64,000 nucleotides of DNA, taken from assembly GCF_003269065.1 (NCBI RefSeq), contig NZ_QLTA01000031.1, positions 1 through 64,000 of the forward strand, read 5' to 3'. This stretch comes from Paracidovorax anthurii (lineage in GTDB: Bacteria; Pseudomonadota; Gammaproteobacteria; Burkholderiales; Burkholderiaceae_C). Under the pieces are notes generated by a model, which was not told the DNA's origin, did no database searches, and saw only the letters and a program-made list of their open reading frames with translations. This document shows, one piece after another, positions 29,097 through 37,898 of the stretch. Numbering within the stretch: the first letter of the stretch is position 1; the number at the start of each line of letters is the position of its first letter. Position numbers and translations under genes: made by a program.

Positions 29097-30061
29097 GCGC
29101 GCGACTCCCGCACCGCGTCGCGCGCGGTCAGGGCGCCGGCCACCGGCGCGAGCGTGGCGGCGCTCTCGCGCGCCATGGCCTGGGTGATGTGCGCACCCGG
29201 CGGCACATCGGTGGTGACCCACACGTTGCCGCCGATCACCGCGCCCTGGCCCAGGGTCACCCGGCCGAGAATGGTTGCGCCCGCGTAGATGACCACGTCG
29301 TCCTCCACGATGGGGTGGCGCGCCAGCCCCTTCTGCGGCCGGCCCTCGGCGTCGGTGGGGAAGCGCTTGGCACCCAGCGTCACGGCCTGGTAGAGGCGCA
29401 CGCGCTCGCCGATCACCGCCGTCTCGCCGATCACCACGCCGGTGCCGTGGTCGATGAAGAAGCCCGCGCCGATGCGCGCGCCGGGATGGATGTCGATGCC
29501 GGTCTGCGCATGGGCCAGCTCAGCCACCATGCGGGCCAGCAGGGGCAGGCCGAGCCGGTAGAGCACGTGCGCGAGCCGGTGGTGGATCATGGCCAGCACG
29601 CCGGGATAGCACAGCAGCACCTCGTCCACGCTGCGCGCGGCGGGGTCGCCGTGGTAGGCCGCGAGCACGTCCGAATCCAGCAGCCGGCGGATGGCGGGCA
29701 GCGATCCGGCGAAGGCACGGGCCGCGTCCAGGGCGGCCTGCCCGGGGGTGGCCCCGTCGTCCACGGCGGCAAGCTGGCGCGCGCTCTGGCCCCATTCCAG
29801 GGCGATCTGGCCGTGCAGCGCCTGCAGCGCGGCGTCCAGCTGGTGGGCCACGAACAGGTCCTCGCTCTCGGGCCTCAGGTCGTGCGGCCCGAGGCGCAGC
29901 GGGAACAGCGCGCCCTTGAACTGCTCCACGATGCGGGCCACCGCGTCGCGGGAGGGGAATTCGCGGCCGGCGGGCTCCTGGGCGCGGTTCTGGGCCTCGC
30001 GCCACTCGCGGCGCACGGCGTGCAATTGCCGGCCGATGCCGGCGATGTCGAAAACGGGCAT
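29093..30061 (-). CDS. Serine O-acetyltransferase (EpsC/SrpH type)
   Basis: 322 aa. It acetylates serine to O-acetylserine, the acceptor for sulfide in cysteine synthesis. The C-terminal left-handed beta-helix is seen in the hexapeptide repeats IGAGFFIDHGTGVVIGETAV and ILGRVTLGQGAVIGGNV; the catalytic His is in IDHGTG. The ~150-residue N-terminal helical region is longer than in CysE, as in the EpsC/SrpH group that accompanies family 2A encapsulins. AGGAG lies ~10 nt upstream of the ATG at 30061. It follows rhodanese by 23 nt and overlaps the XRE gene by 4 nt. Confidence 0.93.
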   Translation of the reverse strand: MPVFDIAGIGRQLHAVRREWREAQNRAQEPAGREFPSRDAVARIVEQFKGALFPLRLGPHDLRPESEDLFVAHQLDAALQALHGQIALEWGQSARQLAAVDDGATPGQAALDAARAFAGSLPAIRRLLDSDVLAAYHGDPAARSVDEVLLCYPGVLAMIHHRLAHVLYRLGLPLLARMVAELAHAQTGIDIHPGARIGAGFFIDHGTGVVIGETAVIGERVRLYQAVTLGAKRFPTDAEGRPQKGLARHPIVEDDVVIYAGATILGRVTLGQGAVIGGNVWVTTDVPPGAHITQAMARESAATLAPVAGALTARDAVRESRA

Positions 30062-30084
30062 GCGTGAGGGCTCCTGCGCGCGGC

Positions 30085-30567
30085 TCAGTCCTGCACCCAC
30101 GGCAGGCCGTGGAAGCGCCAGCCATCCGAGCCGCCGCGCTGCTGCAGCGCGTCCAGCTCGCCCTCGAAGCCCTCCAGCACGTTGAACACCGCGCTGAAGC
30201 CCGCCTGGGCGGCGGCCTGCGCGGCCAGGGCCGAGCGCTTGCCGCTGCGGCACAGCAGCAGCGCCACGGCATTCCTGCCGCCGTGGGGCGCCAGCCGGGC
30301 CTCCAGCTCGCGCACGAAGCGGGGGTTGCGCGTGAGCGCCGTGCCCGTGGCCCAGGGCACGTGCAGCGAGCCGGGCACATGGCCGACGAACTTGCGCTCT
30401 TCCGCCGAGCGCACGTCCACCAGCACGGCCGATCCCTGCTGGTGCAGCCGCCACGCGGCCGGCGGCGCCACGCCGCCCGCATGGGACAGCCCCTCAGACT
30501 GCGCGCGCTCGCGGGCGGCTTCCAGTTCGGGTGGCAAAACGAGGTCGGGGGTGGCGGTGGGCGGCAT
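30085..30567 (-). CDS. Single-domain rhodanese of the encapsulin operon
   Basis: 160 aa. A rhodanese domain (DVRSAEERKFVGHVPGSLHV) with active-site C106 in LLCRSGKRSA, preceded by a ~35-residue charged N-terminus. Rhodaneses move sulfane sulfur from thiosulfate or persulfides to acceptors. GAGGAGAA upstream of the ATG at 30567 decides the start. As first gene of the operon it sits ~90 nt after a sigma70-like promoter, and could accept or supply sulfur for the encapsulated desulfurase; that partnership is inferred from position. Confidence 0.9.
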   Translation of the reverse strand: MPPTATPDLVLPPELEAARERAQSEGLSHAGGVAPPAAWRLHQQGSAVLVDVRSAEERKFVGHVPGSLHVPWATGTALTRNPRFVRELEARLAPHGGRNAVALLLCRSGKRSALAAQAAAQAGFSAVFNVLEGFEGELDALQQRGGSDGWRFHGLPWVQD

Positions 30568-30654
30568 CAGCGGGGTTCTCCTCAAGCAGGCTGGGCATGG
30601 CGGCCCCGGCAGAGGGCTCGCCTTCCGTGGCACTGTAGGTCCGCACCCAAAAAG

Positions 30655-30688
30655 CCCAAAAGAATAAAAAATCGAATTCTCAAAACAA
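30655..30688 (-). promoter_or_regulatory. Candidate promoter of the encapsulin operon
   Basis: Minus strand TTGTTT (30688-30683), 16-nt spacer, TATTCT (30666-30661), about 90 nt before the rhodanese start. The spacer and -10 carry AGAAT-N10-ATTCT half-sites. The -10 region continues as TATTCTTTTGGG, matching TATTCTTTTGAG upstream of sbp. The stretch is strongly AT-rich against a ~70% GC background. Confidence 0.5.
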
Positions 30689-30722
30689 AAACATCCATCG
30701 AACACCCTGCCCCGCGCATGCG

Positions 30723-30758
30723 AAAAAGCCGCGCGCAACCCATCGGGTCGCGCGCGGC
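30723..30758 (-). terminator. Intrinsic terminator after metQ
   Basis: Minus-strand stem GCCGCGCGC/GCGCGCGGC (30758-30750, 30736-30728), extended by ACCC/GGGT inside the loop and followed by TTTTT. It separates metQ from the encapsulin operon. Confidence 0.88.
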
Positions 30759-30819
30759 CTGGCACGGATCGCGGGGCCCTGCGCCCCGCCCGGCTTCGAG
30801 GGAATCCGCCCTGGCGGGC

Positions 30820-31617
30820 TTACCAGCCCGCGAGCACGGCCCCCTTGAACTGGGTCTCGATGTACTGGCGGATCTCGTCGGAGTGGTAAGCCTTCAGCAG
30901 CCGGGCCACCCAGGGCTTGTCCTTGTCGGCCTCGCGCACGGCGATGAGGTTCACGTAGGGGCTCTTGGCGCTTTCCTGGGCGATCGCGTCGGTCTTGGGG
31001 TTGAGGCCGGCGGAGAGCGCAAAATTGGTGTTGATGGCGGCGGCGTCCAGGTCGTCGAGCGAGCGGGCCAACTGGGCGGCATCGAGTTCCACGAACTTGA
31101 GCTTCTTCGGGTTGGAGGTCACGTCCAGCGGCGTGGCCTTCAGGCCCGCGCCCTCCTTGAGCTTGATGAGGCCCTTGTCCTGCAGCACCAGCAGCACGCG
31201 GCCGCCGTTGGTGGGGTCGTTGGGGATGCCGAAGCGCGCGCCCTCCTTCAGGTCGTCCAGCTTCTTGGCCTTCTTGGAATAGAGCCCGATGGGGAAGTTG
31301 ACCGTGTAGCCCGCGGAGACGAGCTTGTAGCCCCGGTCCTTGACCTGCGCGTCGAGGTAGGGCTTGTGCTGGTAGCTGTTGGCATCGAGGTCGCCGGCGG
31401 CCAGCGCGGCATTGGGCTGCACGTAGTCGCTGAATTCGACGATCTGGATCTTGAGGCCGTCCTTCTCGGCCACTTTCTTGACCTGCTCGAAGATCTGCGC
31501 ATGCGGGCCGGCCGTCACGCCGATCTTGAGCGGCTTGTCCTGGGCCAGCACGGGAGCGCACAGGCCGGCGGCGAGCGCGAGGGCCAGGGTCGATTGCAGC
31601 AGGGAGCGCTTGTTCAC
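30820..31617 (-). CDS. metQ: Methionine-binding protein of the MetNIQ importer
   Basis: 265 aa NlpA/MetQ family. After the signal (LLQSTLALALAAGLCAPVLA) come KIGVTAGPHAQIFEQVKKVA, FSDYVQPNAALAAGDLDANSYQH and IPNDPTNGGRVLLVLQDKGL, all typical. A strict lipobox is not present (AGLC), so it may be a soluble periplasmic form. The GTG at 31617 has AAGG suitably spaced; GTG 31626 is an alternative. Its expected partners metN and metI lie 6.3 kb away on the same strand, with five unrelated features between. Confidence 0.9.
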   Translation of the reverse strand: MNKRSLLQSTLALALAAGLCAPVLAQDKPLKIGVTAGPHAQIFEQVKKVAEKDGLKIQIVEFSDYVQPNAALAAGDLDANSYQHKPYLDAQVKDRGYKLVSAGYTVNFPIGLYSKKAKKLDDLKEGARFGIPNDPTNGGRVLLVLQDKGLIKLKEGAGLKATPLDVTSNPKKLKFVELDAAQLARSLDDLDAAAINTNFALSAGLNPKTDAIAQESAKSPYVNLIAVREADKDKPWVARLLKAYHSDEIRQYIETQFKGAVLAGW

Positions 31618-31898
31618 GGAAATCACCTTGTCGAATGGGAAAAGCGTGCATCTTAGATTTCACGCCATACAACCCATAACAATAAGTTTTCATTCCCTTA
31701 AAACACGGGAACATAAACCAGTCCATGGCGCACAACCCCGAGAGGGGTGGCATCCCGTCCGTGAAAGCTGCGTGACCGGAAGCATGGCTGGTACGTACGC
31801 CTTGCAAGCCGCCATCGATGCCGGAGCCGAACGCAGCGTGATCGCTCAGTGCTGCGCACTGACGGATTTCATCGCGGGTTACTACCGATCCCACACAG

Positions 31899-31945
31899 AT
31901 TGTTAACGTTAACAATTCGCCTTCATCGGACTGTTAACGTTAACA
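31899..31945 (+). promoter_or_regulatory. Tandem palindromic operators (LacI-family type)
   Basis: TGTTAACGTTAACA occurs twice (31901-31914 and 31932-31945), exactly 31 bp apart, three helical turns. The first is embedded in an 18-bp perfect palindrome ATTGTTAACGTTAACAAT. A central CG with inverted half-sites is the LacI/GalR operator form. No LacI-family gene is in the window. Confidence 0.75.
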
Positions 31946-31967
31946 AACTCACCCCCGAGATTGAAAC

Positions 31968-31989
31968 GGTGCCGCTTGAGGCACCTTTT
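31968..31989 (+). terminator. Terminator/attenuator before the metallo-hydrolase gene
   Basis: Perfect stem GGTGCC/GGCACC with a 6-nt loop followed by TTTT, 22 bp past the second operator and ~120 bp before the next start codon. It may end read-through or attenuate the metallo-hydrolase transcript. Confidence 0.6.
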
Positions 31990-32110
31990 CAGACGCCTGA
32001 CCGGGCTTGGCGAACGCCCATTCAGAACAGTTCCCGATGCAGCGGCCATTGCCAGGGCCGCACTTTTCCGCTCTCGCTCGCAATGACAAGAAATCAACAG
32101 GAGACAAACC

Positions 32111-34438
32111 ATGAACTCTGCACTCACAGACTGGCGTTCGCTGAGTCTGCTCATCTCATCGGTCGCCATGCTGGGCTGCGGCGGCAGCGGTAGAGGAATC
32201 GACGCCCCGCCATCGGGTGCCGCAGCCGTCCGGTCGGCGGGGCTGGTGTACGCGGAGCCCACCGTGGGCTCCGATGCGTCGGGCAATCAGACGGTCAGTG
32301 TGGCCATCCTGTCGCAAAGCGGCGTCCGGACAGTGACCACCGCAGCCGTGAGCTCCAGCAGCGTGGATTCGATCAAGGCAGCGCTGGTGCCCGGCAACCT
32401 GGTGGACTGGATTCCCAACGGGACGGACAAGGCCACCGTGCCCGAGAACACTGCGCAAACCTTCAACGTGATCCTCGCGAAGGGGAATTCGTCGGCAGCG
32501 CAGTTCAACTTGCAGAAGTATGGTGCGTCGGTGAGCCGGCATGGCAACGCCCCAGGGCCGATGGTGGCTGCCGGCTGGGTCTACAACAAGAGCGCAGGCT
32601 CGATCACCATCGGGGACGGCACCACGGTGACGGCCGACCAGGCGGGACGCGCGTTCGAGCGCCCCATCCGCCGGTACGAGGAGACCTACTCCGTTGCGCC
32701 CGACGCCGTCGTGTTCAACGTGAATACGGACGACTACGCCAAGAGCGCTGCGGCGGACTTCACCGCCATCCCCGTGACGGTGAACTACGACTACAGCACG
32801 ACATCGCGCCAGGCTGCCTACGTTCTGTTCGACAACAACTACCTGAGCGCCGATTCCGCCAAGGTCGTCGCGATCTGGTATTTCACGCCGCAGTCCAAGT
32901 CCGACGGCAAGCCCGTCTGGGAAGTCCCGTCCCAAAGCCCGATGCTCGCGGACAAAGGCAACGACCCCGTCTCCGGGCAGCCGTTCATGAGCATCAACGC
33001 GACCAGCCCCACCTCGGCGCCCTACTCCCGCAGCACGGAGCCCTTCGAGATGATCAAGGACACCCTGTACTACGTCGGCGACAACGAAGTGGCCTCGTAC
33101 CTGCTGAAGGCAGACATGGGCACTCCCGACGATCCGTCCGACGACAAGGTGATCAAGGTGGACGCGGGCTGGCCCAACAGCGGCTACCAGTATTGGAAGA
33201 ACATGGAGCTGATGGGTGTGGACCCGCGTTCAGTGACCGACATCTGGCTGACCCATGGCCACAGCGATCACTACGGCACCGTCGTCGAACAGCTGAAGAT
33301 GATGGACAACGCCGGCAAGAAGATTGCGCTGTGGGCATCGAAGGAGGATGCGGTCGCGGTGACGTCGGACATGCAGGGCAACACCTGGAACATTGCGGGG
33401 GCCCTTCCCGCATCCGAGACGGTGATTCGCGCGCGAACCACGAACTCCTACGAGTACGACAAGTGGTACGACTACGGGAACGTGAAGATCATGGTCATCT
33501 GGTCGCCCGGCCATACCCCCGGAACGACCAACATGCTGTTCCAGGTGAAGAACCCCACGGACGGGAAGTTCTACACCTTCGGCTATCACGGCGGCTACGG
33601 CTTCAATGGCTTGAACACGCCCACGGCCAGCAACGGCTGGCTCCGCCTGTCCTTCCAGCATGGGTTCAGCTATCTGCAGAACACGGTGAACGTGGATTTC
33701 GTCTCGCCCCAGCACACGAACCAGTTCCCGATCGTCGAGGTGTATCAGGCACTGAAGGCATACAACCGCGATCCCGCCAATGCCGGCAGCCAACTGACGA
33801 TGCTCGACGCCATGTCCTCGCGGGTCTTCGACTCCCCGAGCGTCAACGGCGCGAAGATCACGAGCGAGTTCTCCAACCAGCTTGAGAAGCGCCGTTCGGT
33901 GGCCTCCTATCGCGCCAGCGATGCGGCCAACACCAGCTACAAGAGCATCGAGACGTCCGGTCCCTTCAAGCCCGGGCGCGAGAGCGGGCTTGCCGCGGTA
34001 CGCGCCACCGTGCTGGACGAAGGCCGAATCATCCAGGGGTTCGTGGGCCCCCAGAACAAGAACCCCCGCATACCGCTCCTGGCCAACGGCATCGTCACGG
34101 CGACGGATCAGTACACCAACGATCCCGGGGGCTTCTACGTGCAGGTCGCGCTCGATGTGCAGGATTCCGGCTACAAGGGATACATCCCCGAAGGCTACTC
34201 GCAGTTCAGCCCCGGCATGAACGCGACGATCGCATATAAGGGCGGCCCGGTCGAGTCGGTGCACGCGGCCAAGGGCACCTACCATCCGCCGGAGTACCTG
34301 CGCACGCAGCGCGTGAACTCCCTGGCTGAAGCCCAGACGATCCTGCAATCGATCAAGAAGGGCCGCACGGTGACGTTGTCGCTGACGCCCGCGAGCGAGA
34401 TCGTCGTGCCGTCGAACATCTCGCAAACCTTCCAGTAG
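32111..34438 (+). CDS. Metallo-beta-lactamase-fold lipoprotein
   Basis: 775 aa. A lipobox (AMLGC, C23) predicts a lipid-anchored envelope protein. Residues ~310-500 hold the metallo-hydrolase core: T-H-G-H-S-D-H (H382, H384, D386, H387), SPGHTPG (H468) and GYHGGYGF (H493), ligands for two metals. The ~280 residues before it and ~270 after it are not recognised. Substrate unknown; sulfatase, lactonase or esterase activities exist in this superfamily. AGGAGA lies 7 nt upstream of the ATG. It follows tandem LacI-type operators, suggesting control by a sugar-like or other small effector. Codon GC is lower than in the flanking genes. Confidence 0.82.
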   Translation: MNSALTDWRSLSLLISSVAMLGCGGSGRGIDAPPSGAAAVRSAGLVYAEPTVGSDASGNQTVSVAILSQSGVRTVTTAAVSSSSVDSIKAALVPGNLVDWIPNGTDKATVPENTAQTFNVILAKGNSSAAQFNLQKYGASVSRHGNAPGPMVAAGWVYNKSAGSITIGDGTTVTADQAGRAFERPIRRYEETYSVAPDAVVFNVNTDDYAKSAAADFTAIPVTVNYDYSTTSRQAAYVLFDNNYLSADSAKVVAIWYFTPQSKSDGKPVWEVPSQSPMLADKGNDPVSGQPFMSINATSPTSAPYSRSTEPFEMIKDTLYYVGDNEVASYLLKADMGTPDDPSDDKVIKVDAGWPNSGYQYWKNMELMGVDPRSVTDIWLTHGHSDHYGTVVEQLKMMDNAGKKIALWASKEDAVAVTSDMQGNTWNIAGALPASETVIRARTTNSYEYDKWYDYGNVKIMVIWSPGHTPGTTNMLFQVKNPTDGKFYTFGYHGGYGFNGLNTPTASNGWLRLSFQHGFSYLQNTVNVDFVSPQHTNQFPIVEVYQALKAYNRDPANAGSQLTMLDAMSSRVFDSPSVNGAKITSEFSNQLEKRRSVASYRASDAANTSYKSIETSGPFKPGRESGLAAVRATVLDEGRIIQGFVGPQNKNPRIPLLANGIVTATDQYTNDPGGFYVQVALDVQDSGYKGYIPEGYSQFSPGMNATIAYKGGPVESVHAAKGTYHPPEYLRTQRVNSLAEAQTILQSIKKGRTVTLSLTPASEIVVPSNISQTFQ

Positions 34439-34518
34439 CGACCCGGTGGTGCATGCGGCCGATTGCGCGCGGCCGCATGCCCCCCCCATCCAGCCATCCC
34501 CGATCGATTGAAAGCCCG

Positions 34519-35418
34519 ATGTCCATGAGCGCACTCCGCCCATTCCCGCCAAGAGTCCTGCTGCGAAGCCTCGCTGTCGTGGCCTCGTTGCAGTGCGCGG
34601 TCATGCCGTCTTTCTCCGGTGCGAATGCACCTGGTGTCGCGGCCATGCCATCCGCATCCGATCCGGGCAATGCGCGTGCAACGCATGACCTGGCCAATCG
34701 CTACAGAGACGGAACGGGAGTGCCCATCGACAGGCAGAAGGCTTTCGAGCTGTACACGTCGGCGGCGGACAAGGGGGTGGCCGATAGCCACTACGAACTC
34801 AGCAAATTCTTCAATGGAGGATCCGGCAACCAGATCGACATGGCGCGCAGCCGCATGCACCTTCTGAAAGCGGCAGAGCTGGGCCATGGACCAGCGCAGG
34901 CGGAACTCGGGTTTGCCTATCTCAACGGCGCGGGGGCTCCCAAGGATTTGGCGCTTGCATTCAAGTGGTTCGATGCTGCGGCCATGAACCATGTGGTCCT
35001 CGCACAGTGCATGCTGGGCGACTTCTATCGAGGTGGTCTGGGCGGGGTCCGGCAGGACCATGCCGCGGCGGTTCGCTGGTACCGGAAGACGGCCATGACC
35101 CGTGATCGCTGCGCTCCCAAATCTCAATACGAACTCTACGTCAGCTATGCCGCAGGACTGGGCGTCAACAAAGACCCGGCGACGGCTATCGCATGGTTGA
35201 AGCGCTCGGCGAATGCGGGCAACCCGCAAGCGCAGAAGGCACTCGGCCAGGCCTACCAGCGTGGCGCGGGGGTTCCCGCGGACCCGGCGCTCGCGAAGAA
35301 ATGGTTGCTGAAATCCCGGGAGGGAGTGGCGCCTCATGATGACCACGAACACGATGATCCGGAGGAAAGCGCCGCGAATGCCCCAAAGCATCGCAGCGCA
35401 CACCCACACGCTCACTGA
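34519..35418 (+). CDS. Sel1-repeat (TPR-like) secreted protein
   Basis: 299 aa with a signal-like N-terminus (VLLRSLAVVASLQCAVMPSF) and about five Sel1-like repeats, e.g. LANRYRDGTGVPIDRQKAFE, LGFAYLNGAGAPKDLALAFK and LGQAYQRGAGVPADPALAKK. The tail is His/Asp-rich (HDDHEHDD ... SAHPHAH). Sel1 proteins are protein-interaction scaffolds. Two close ATGs (34519, 34525) are possible. It is 80 bp after the metallo-hydrolase lipoprotein on the same strand and may be co-transcribed and act on it, which is inference. Confidence 0.82.
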   Translation: MSMSALRPFPPRVLLRSLAVVASLQCAVMPSFSGANAPGVAAMPSASDPGNARATHDLANRYRDGTGVPIDRQKAFELYTSAADKGVADSHYELSKFFNGGSGNQIDMARSRMHLLKAAELGHGPAQAELGFAYLNGAGAPKDLALAFKWFDAAAMNHVVLAQCMLGDFYRGGLGGVRQDHAAAVRWYRKTAMTRDRCAPKSQYELYVSYAAGLGVNKDPATAIAWLKRSANAGNPQAQKALGQAYQRGAGVPADPALAKKWLLKSREGVAPHDDHEHDDPEESAANAPKHRSAHPHAH

Positions 35419-35514
35419 AGCCACGACCAGACGGCCGCTTTCCCGGGGCCATCCATCTGGCTGCGCCTGTGGCCTGGCGCATTGGACGGCACGCCTGAGA
35501 TCGTGAACACGTGC

Positions 35515-36804
35515 TTAGCGGAACAGCGACAGGTCGATGGCATCCGCCATGGCCTGGTAGCCGGTGTCGTTGGGGTGCAGGTGGTCGCCGCTGTCATAGG
35601 CCGCGCGCAGCCTGGAGGGCGCGTTCGGGTCGCGCAGGGCAGCATCGAAATCGATGACGCCGTCGGCCTGCGATGCACCCGAGCGGACCCAGGCATTCAC
35701 GCGGGCGCGCTTGGCATCGCCTGCCGGGTCGTAGTAGGGCGAGGGCTGCCCGTCGGGCCCCAGCGCGTGGTCGAACGGCAGCAGCGTGCCGAGATACACC
35801 TTGAGCCGGGCGGCCCGCGCGCGCTGCACGAGGCCCGCGAGCCCGGCGATGACCTCGTCGGCGCTGACCGCCTCGGAGGGCACGAGGTTGGAAAAGCCGA
35901 TGTCGTTGATGCCGATCAGCACGATCACGTGCGTGGCCCCGGACACCTGCAGCACGTCGCGGTCGAACCGGCCCGCGCCGCGCGGGCCGGCGCCGTCGTG
36001 CAGGATGCGGTTGCCCGAGATGCCGGCATTCGCCACGCTGAATCCCGGCAGCGACGGATCGGCCGCCACGCGGCGCGCGAGCGCGTCGGGATAGCGCCGC
36101 GATCCATCGACGGTGGAGGCGAAGCCGTCGGTGATCGAATCGCCGAACGTGACGATCGTGCCCCGGGTCGAGGTGTTCCGGACGTCGATGCCGCTGATCC
36201 AGTAGTACGAGGTGGTCGGCGGGTCGGCCGGCGCCACGTCCGTGGCCTGGGTCACGTTGCCCGCGGCCATGTACGTGTTGCGCATGCCGAGCTGGTGGTA
36301 GGTACCCAGGGCCGTGCGCGGGCCCACGTACAGCGAGACGGCCACGTCGGACAGGCCCTCCAGGGGCATCGCCGCCACGTCGCTCCAGATCTCCTGGCCG
36401 GCAGGAACGGTGACGGACGCCTGGCCGCCGAAGGTCAGCGCCACATCGGTCCCCGGCTGGGTGCGCGTGCCGCCGGCGCTGCGCGCGATGCGCAATTGGC
36501 CGACCGGCAGCGCCGCGGGCCCGAACAGGTTGGAGACGCGAACGCGCACCCCGTCCCCTCCAGCGGCGATGCGCATCACCTGGCGGATCGTCCGGTTCTC
36601 GGCGAAGGCGGGCGCCAGGGCGCCGATGGGCGAGACGGCGTTGTAGTCCGACACCGGCGCGGTCCAGGCGGCCTGCAGGGTGGCGGAGCCGCCGCCGCCA
36701 CCACCGCCGCAGCCCTGCAGGACCGCGCCCGCGCAAAGCGCCCCCAGGAGGGTGCGGCGGCGCATTGGGAAAGAAGAGGAAGAAGGGGGCTGGGGTATCG
36801 CCAT
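35515..36804 (-). CDS. SGNH/GDSL-family secreted hydrolase
   Basis: 429 aa. Signal with twin-arginine start (MRRRTLLGALCAGAVLQGC) and a probable lipobox, then a Gly run, a ~170-residue beta-rich N-terminal domain, and an SGNH esterase domain: block I VTFGDSITDG (nucleophile Ser), block III IGINDIGF, block V DHLHPND. Likely an extracytoplasmic lipid-anchored esterase; the substrate cannot be told, though carbohydrate or lipid esters are usual. It is divergent from an AraC-family regulator that probably controls it. Confidence 0.87.
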   Translation of the reverse strand: MAIPQPPSSSSFPMRRRTLLGALCAGAVLQGCGGGGGGGSATLQAAWTAPVSDYNAVSPIGALAPAFAENRTIRQVMRIAAGGDGVRVRVSNLFGPAALPVGQLRIARSAGGTRTQPGTDVALTFGGQASVTVPAGQEIWSDVAAMPLEGLSDVAVSLYVGPRTALGTYHQLGMRNTYMAAGNVTQATDVAPADPPTTSYYWISGIDVRNTSTRGTIVTFGDSITDGFASTVDGSRRYPDALARRVAADPSLPGFSVANAGISGNRILHDGAGPRGAGRFDRDVLQVSGATHVIVLIGINDIGFSNLVPSEAVSADEVIAGLAGLVQRARAARLKVYLGTLLPFDHALGPDGQPSPYYDPAGDAKRARVNAWVRSGASQADGVIDFDAALRDPNAPSRLRAAYDSGDHLHPNDTGYQAMADAIDLSLFR

Positions 36805-36984
36805 GGGCTCTGTCTCCTTGGAATGGTGTCACCGGCATCCGGGTGGCAGGCACGGTAGCGCGCGGCCACGGCCCGGTCTTTCAAGAACGTACGCGCACGT
36901 TCAAAAATCAACCCAGGGATCACCCTGATCCGGGAGCGGCGCCGCTGTCAGCTTTCGGCAAGCCTGGCCGACTACCTTGCGCGC

Positions 36985-37845
36985 ATGGATGCCCCCGCCT
37001 CCTGCGCCGCCGCGCCCTGCGCGAACACGGCGCAGCTCACGCCCCCCGCCTGGCCCGGCCCGCCGATGGGCCGCTTCCGGCTTGCGCCTTCGGGCGCCAC
37101 GCAACTCGGACCGGTGGCGGTGGACACGCTCACGCTCTGGACCGGCGGCGCCTGCGAGGTCGAGATGCGCTGCGACGGCCTGCGGCACGGCTGGCGCCGC
37201 ACGAGCGGCATGGTGGACCTGCTGCCCGCGGGCACGGTGGTGAGCGACGTGCGCTGGAGCGGCGACGCGATGCACTGCACGTGGCTCCATCTGCATGGCG
37301 CGCTCACTCCGCGCCACGAGGGCATGCCGGGCATGCCGGGCGTGCCGGCGCGCACCGGCGTGCAGGACCCGCACATCACGGACCTGCTCCAGCGCCTGGA
37401 AGCCCAGGCACTGGCGGCCATGCCGCTGGGCGCGGCCTACGTGCAGGCCCTTGCGCTCACGCTCGCCACCTACCTGCGCGGCCGCTATGCGGAAGGCCCG
37501 CGCTGCGGCTGGCACGGCGCCGAGCCGCGCGTACAGTGGGAGCGCCTGCGCGCCTACATCGACGAGCACATCGGGCAGACCGTCTCCGTGGCCGAGATGG
37601 CGCGCACGATCGGCTACAGCACCAACCACTTCGCGCGGCTGTTCCGGCGGTCCTTCCAGAAGTCGCCGCACCAGTACGTGATCGACCGGCGCATCGAGCG
37701 GGCGCGGCATCTGTTGCTCGACCCCGACCGCCCCATCGCGGAGATCGCGGCCGAATGCGGGTTCGCCACGCAGGCCCACCTGAGCAGCGCCTTCAGGCGC
37801 CGCCTGGGCCTCACGCCCGGCGAGTTCCGCGCGGGCAGGAACTGA
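36985..37845 (+). CDS. AraC-family transcriptional regulator
   Basis: 286 aa. The C-terminal ~100 residues contain two helix-turn-helix motifs: VSVAEMARTIGYSTNHFARL and IAEIAAECGFATQAHLSSAF, with FRRRLGLTPGEFR at the end as in AraC/XylS proteins. The N-terminal half is a cupin-like sensing domain. It is divergent from the SGNH hydrolase gene with a 180-bp shared upstream region, so it is the likely regulator of that gene. The ligand is unknown. Confidence 0.87.
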   Translation: MDAPASCAAAPCANTAQLTPPAWPGPPMGRFRLAPSGATQLGPVAVDTLTLWTGGACEVEMRCDGLRHGWRRTSGMVDLLPAGTVVSDVRWSGDAMHCTWLHLHGALTPRHEGMPGMPGVPARTGVQDPHITDLLQRLEAQALAAMPLGAAYVQALALTLATYLRGRYAEGPRCGWHGAEPRVQWERLRAYIDEHIGQTVSVAEMARTIGYSTNHFARLFRRSFQKSPHQYVIDRRIERARHLLLDPDRPIAEIAAECGFATQAHLSSAFRRRLGLTPGEFRAGRN

Positions 37846-37898
37846 ACGGCGGCCCCTGCGGGCTGCGCGCGCGAAGGGCTGCCCCGGACACAGTGGCT

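Larger units (their letters stand above)
31618..32110. other. 493-bp gene-poor region with operators
   Basis: Between metQ and the divergent metallo-hydrolase gene. It holds two LacI-type palindromes, a short terminator-like hairpin and one tiny + strand ORF (31784-31906, 40 codons, starting MAGTYALQAAIDAG) without a ribosome-binding site; the ORF could be a gene remnant. The half next to metQ is AT-rich and should hold the metQ promoter. Confidence 0.6.

Noticed and set aside
31784-31906. 40-codon ORF starting MAGTYALQAAIDAG
   Set aside because: No ribosome-binding site and no recognised family; may be a gene remnant. Kept only as a note in the region entry.
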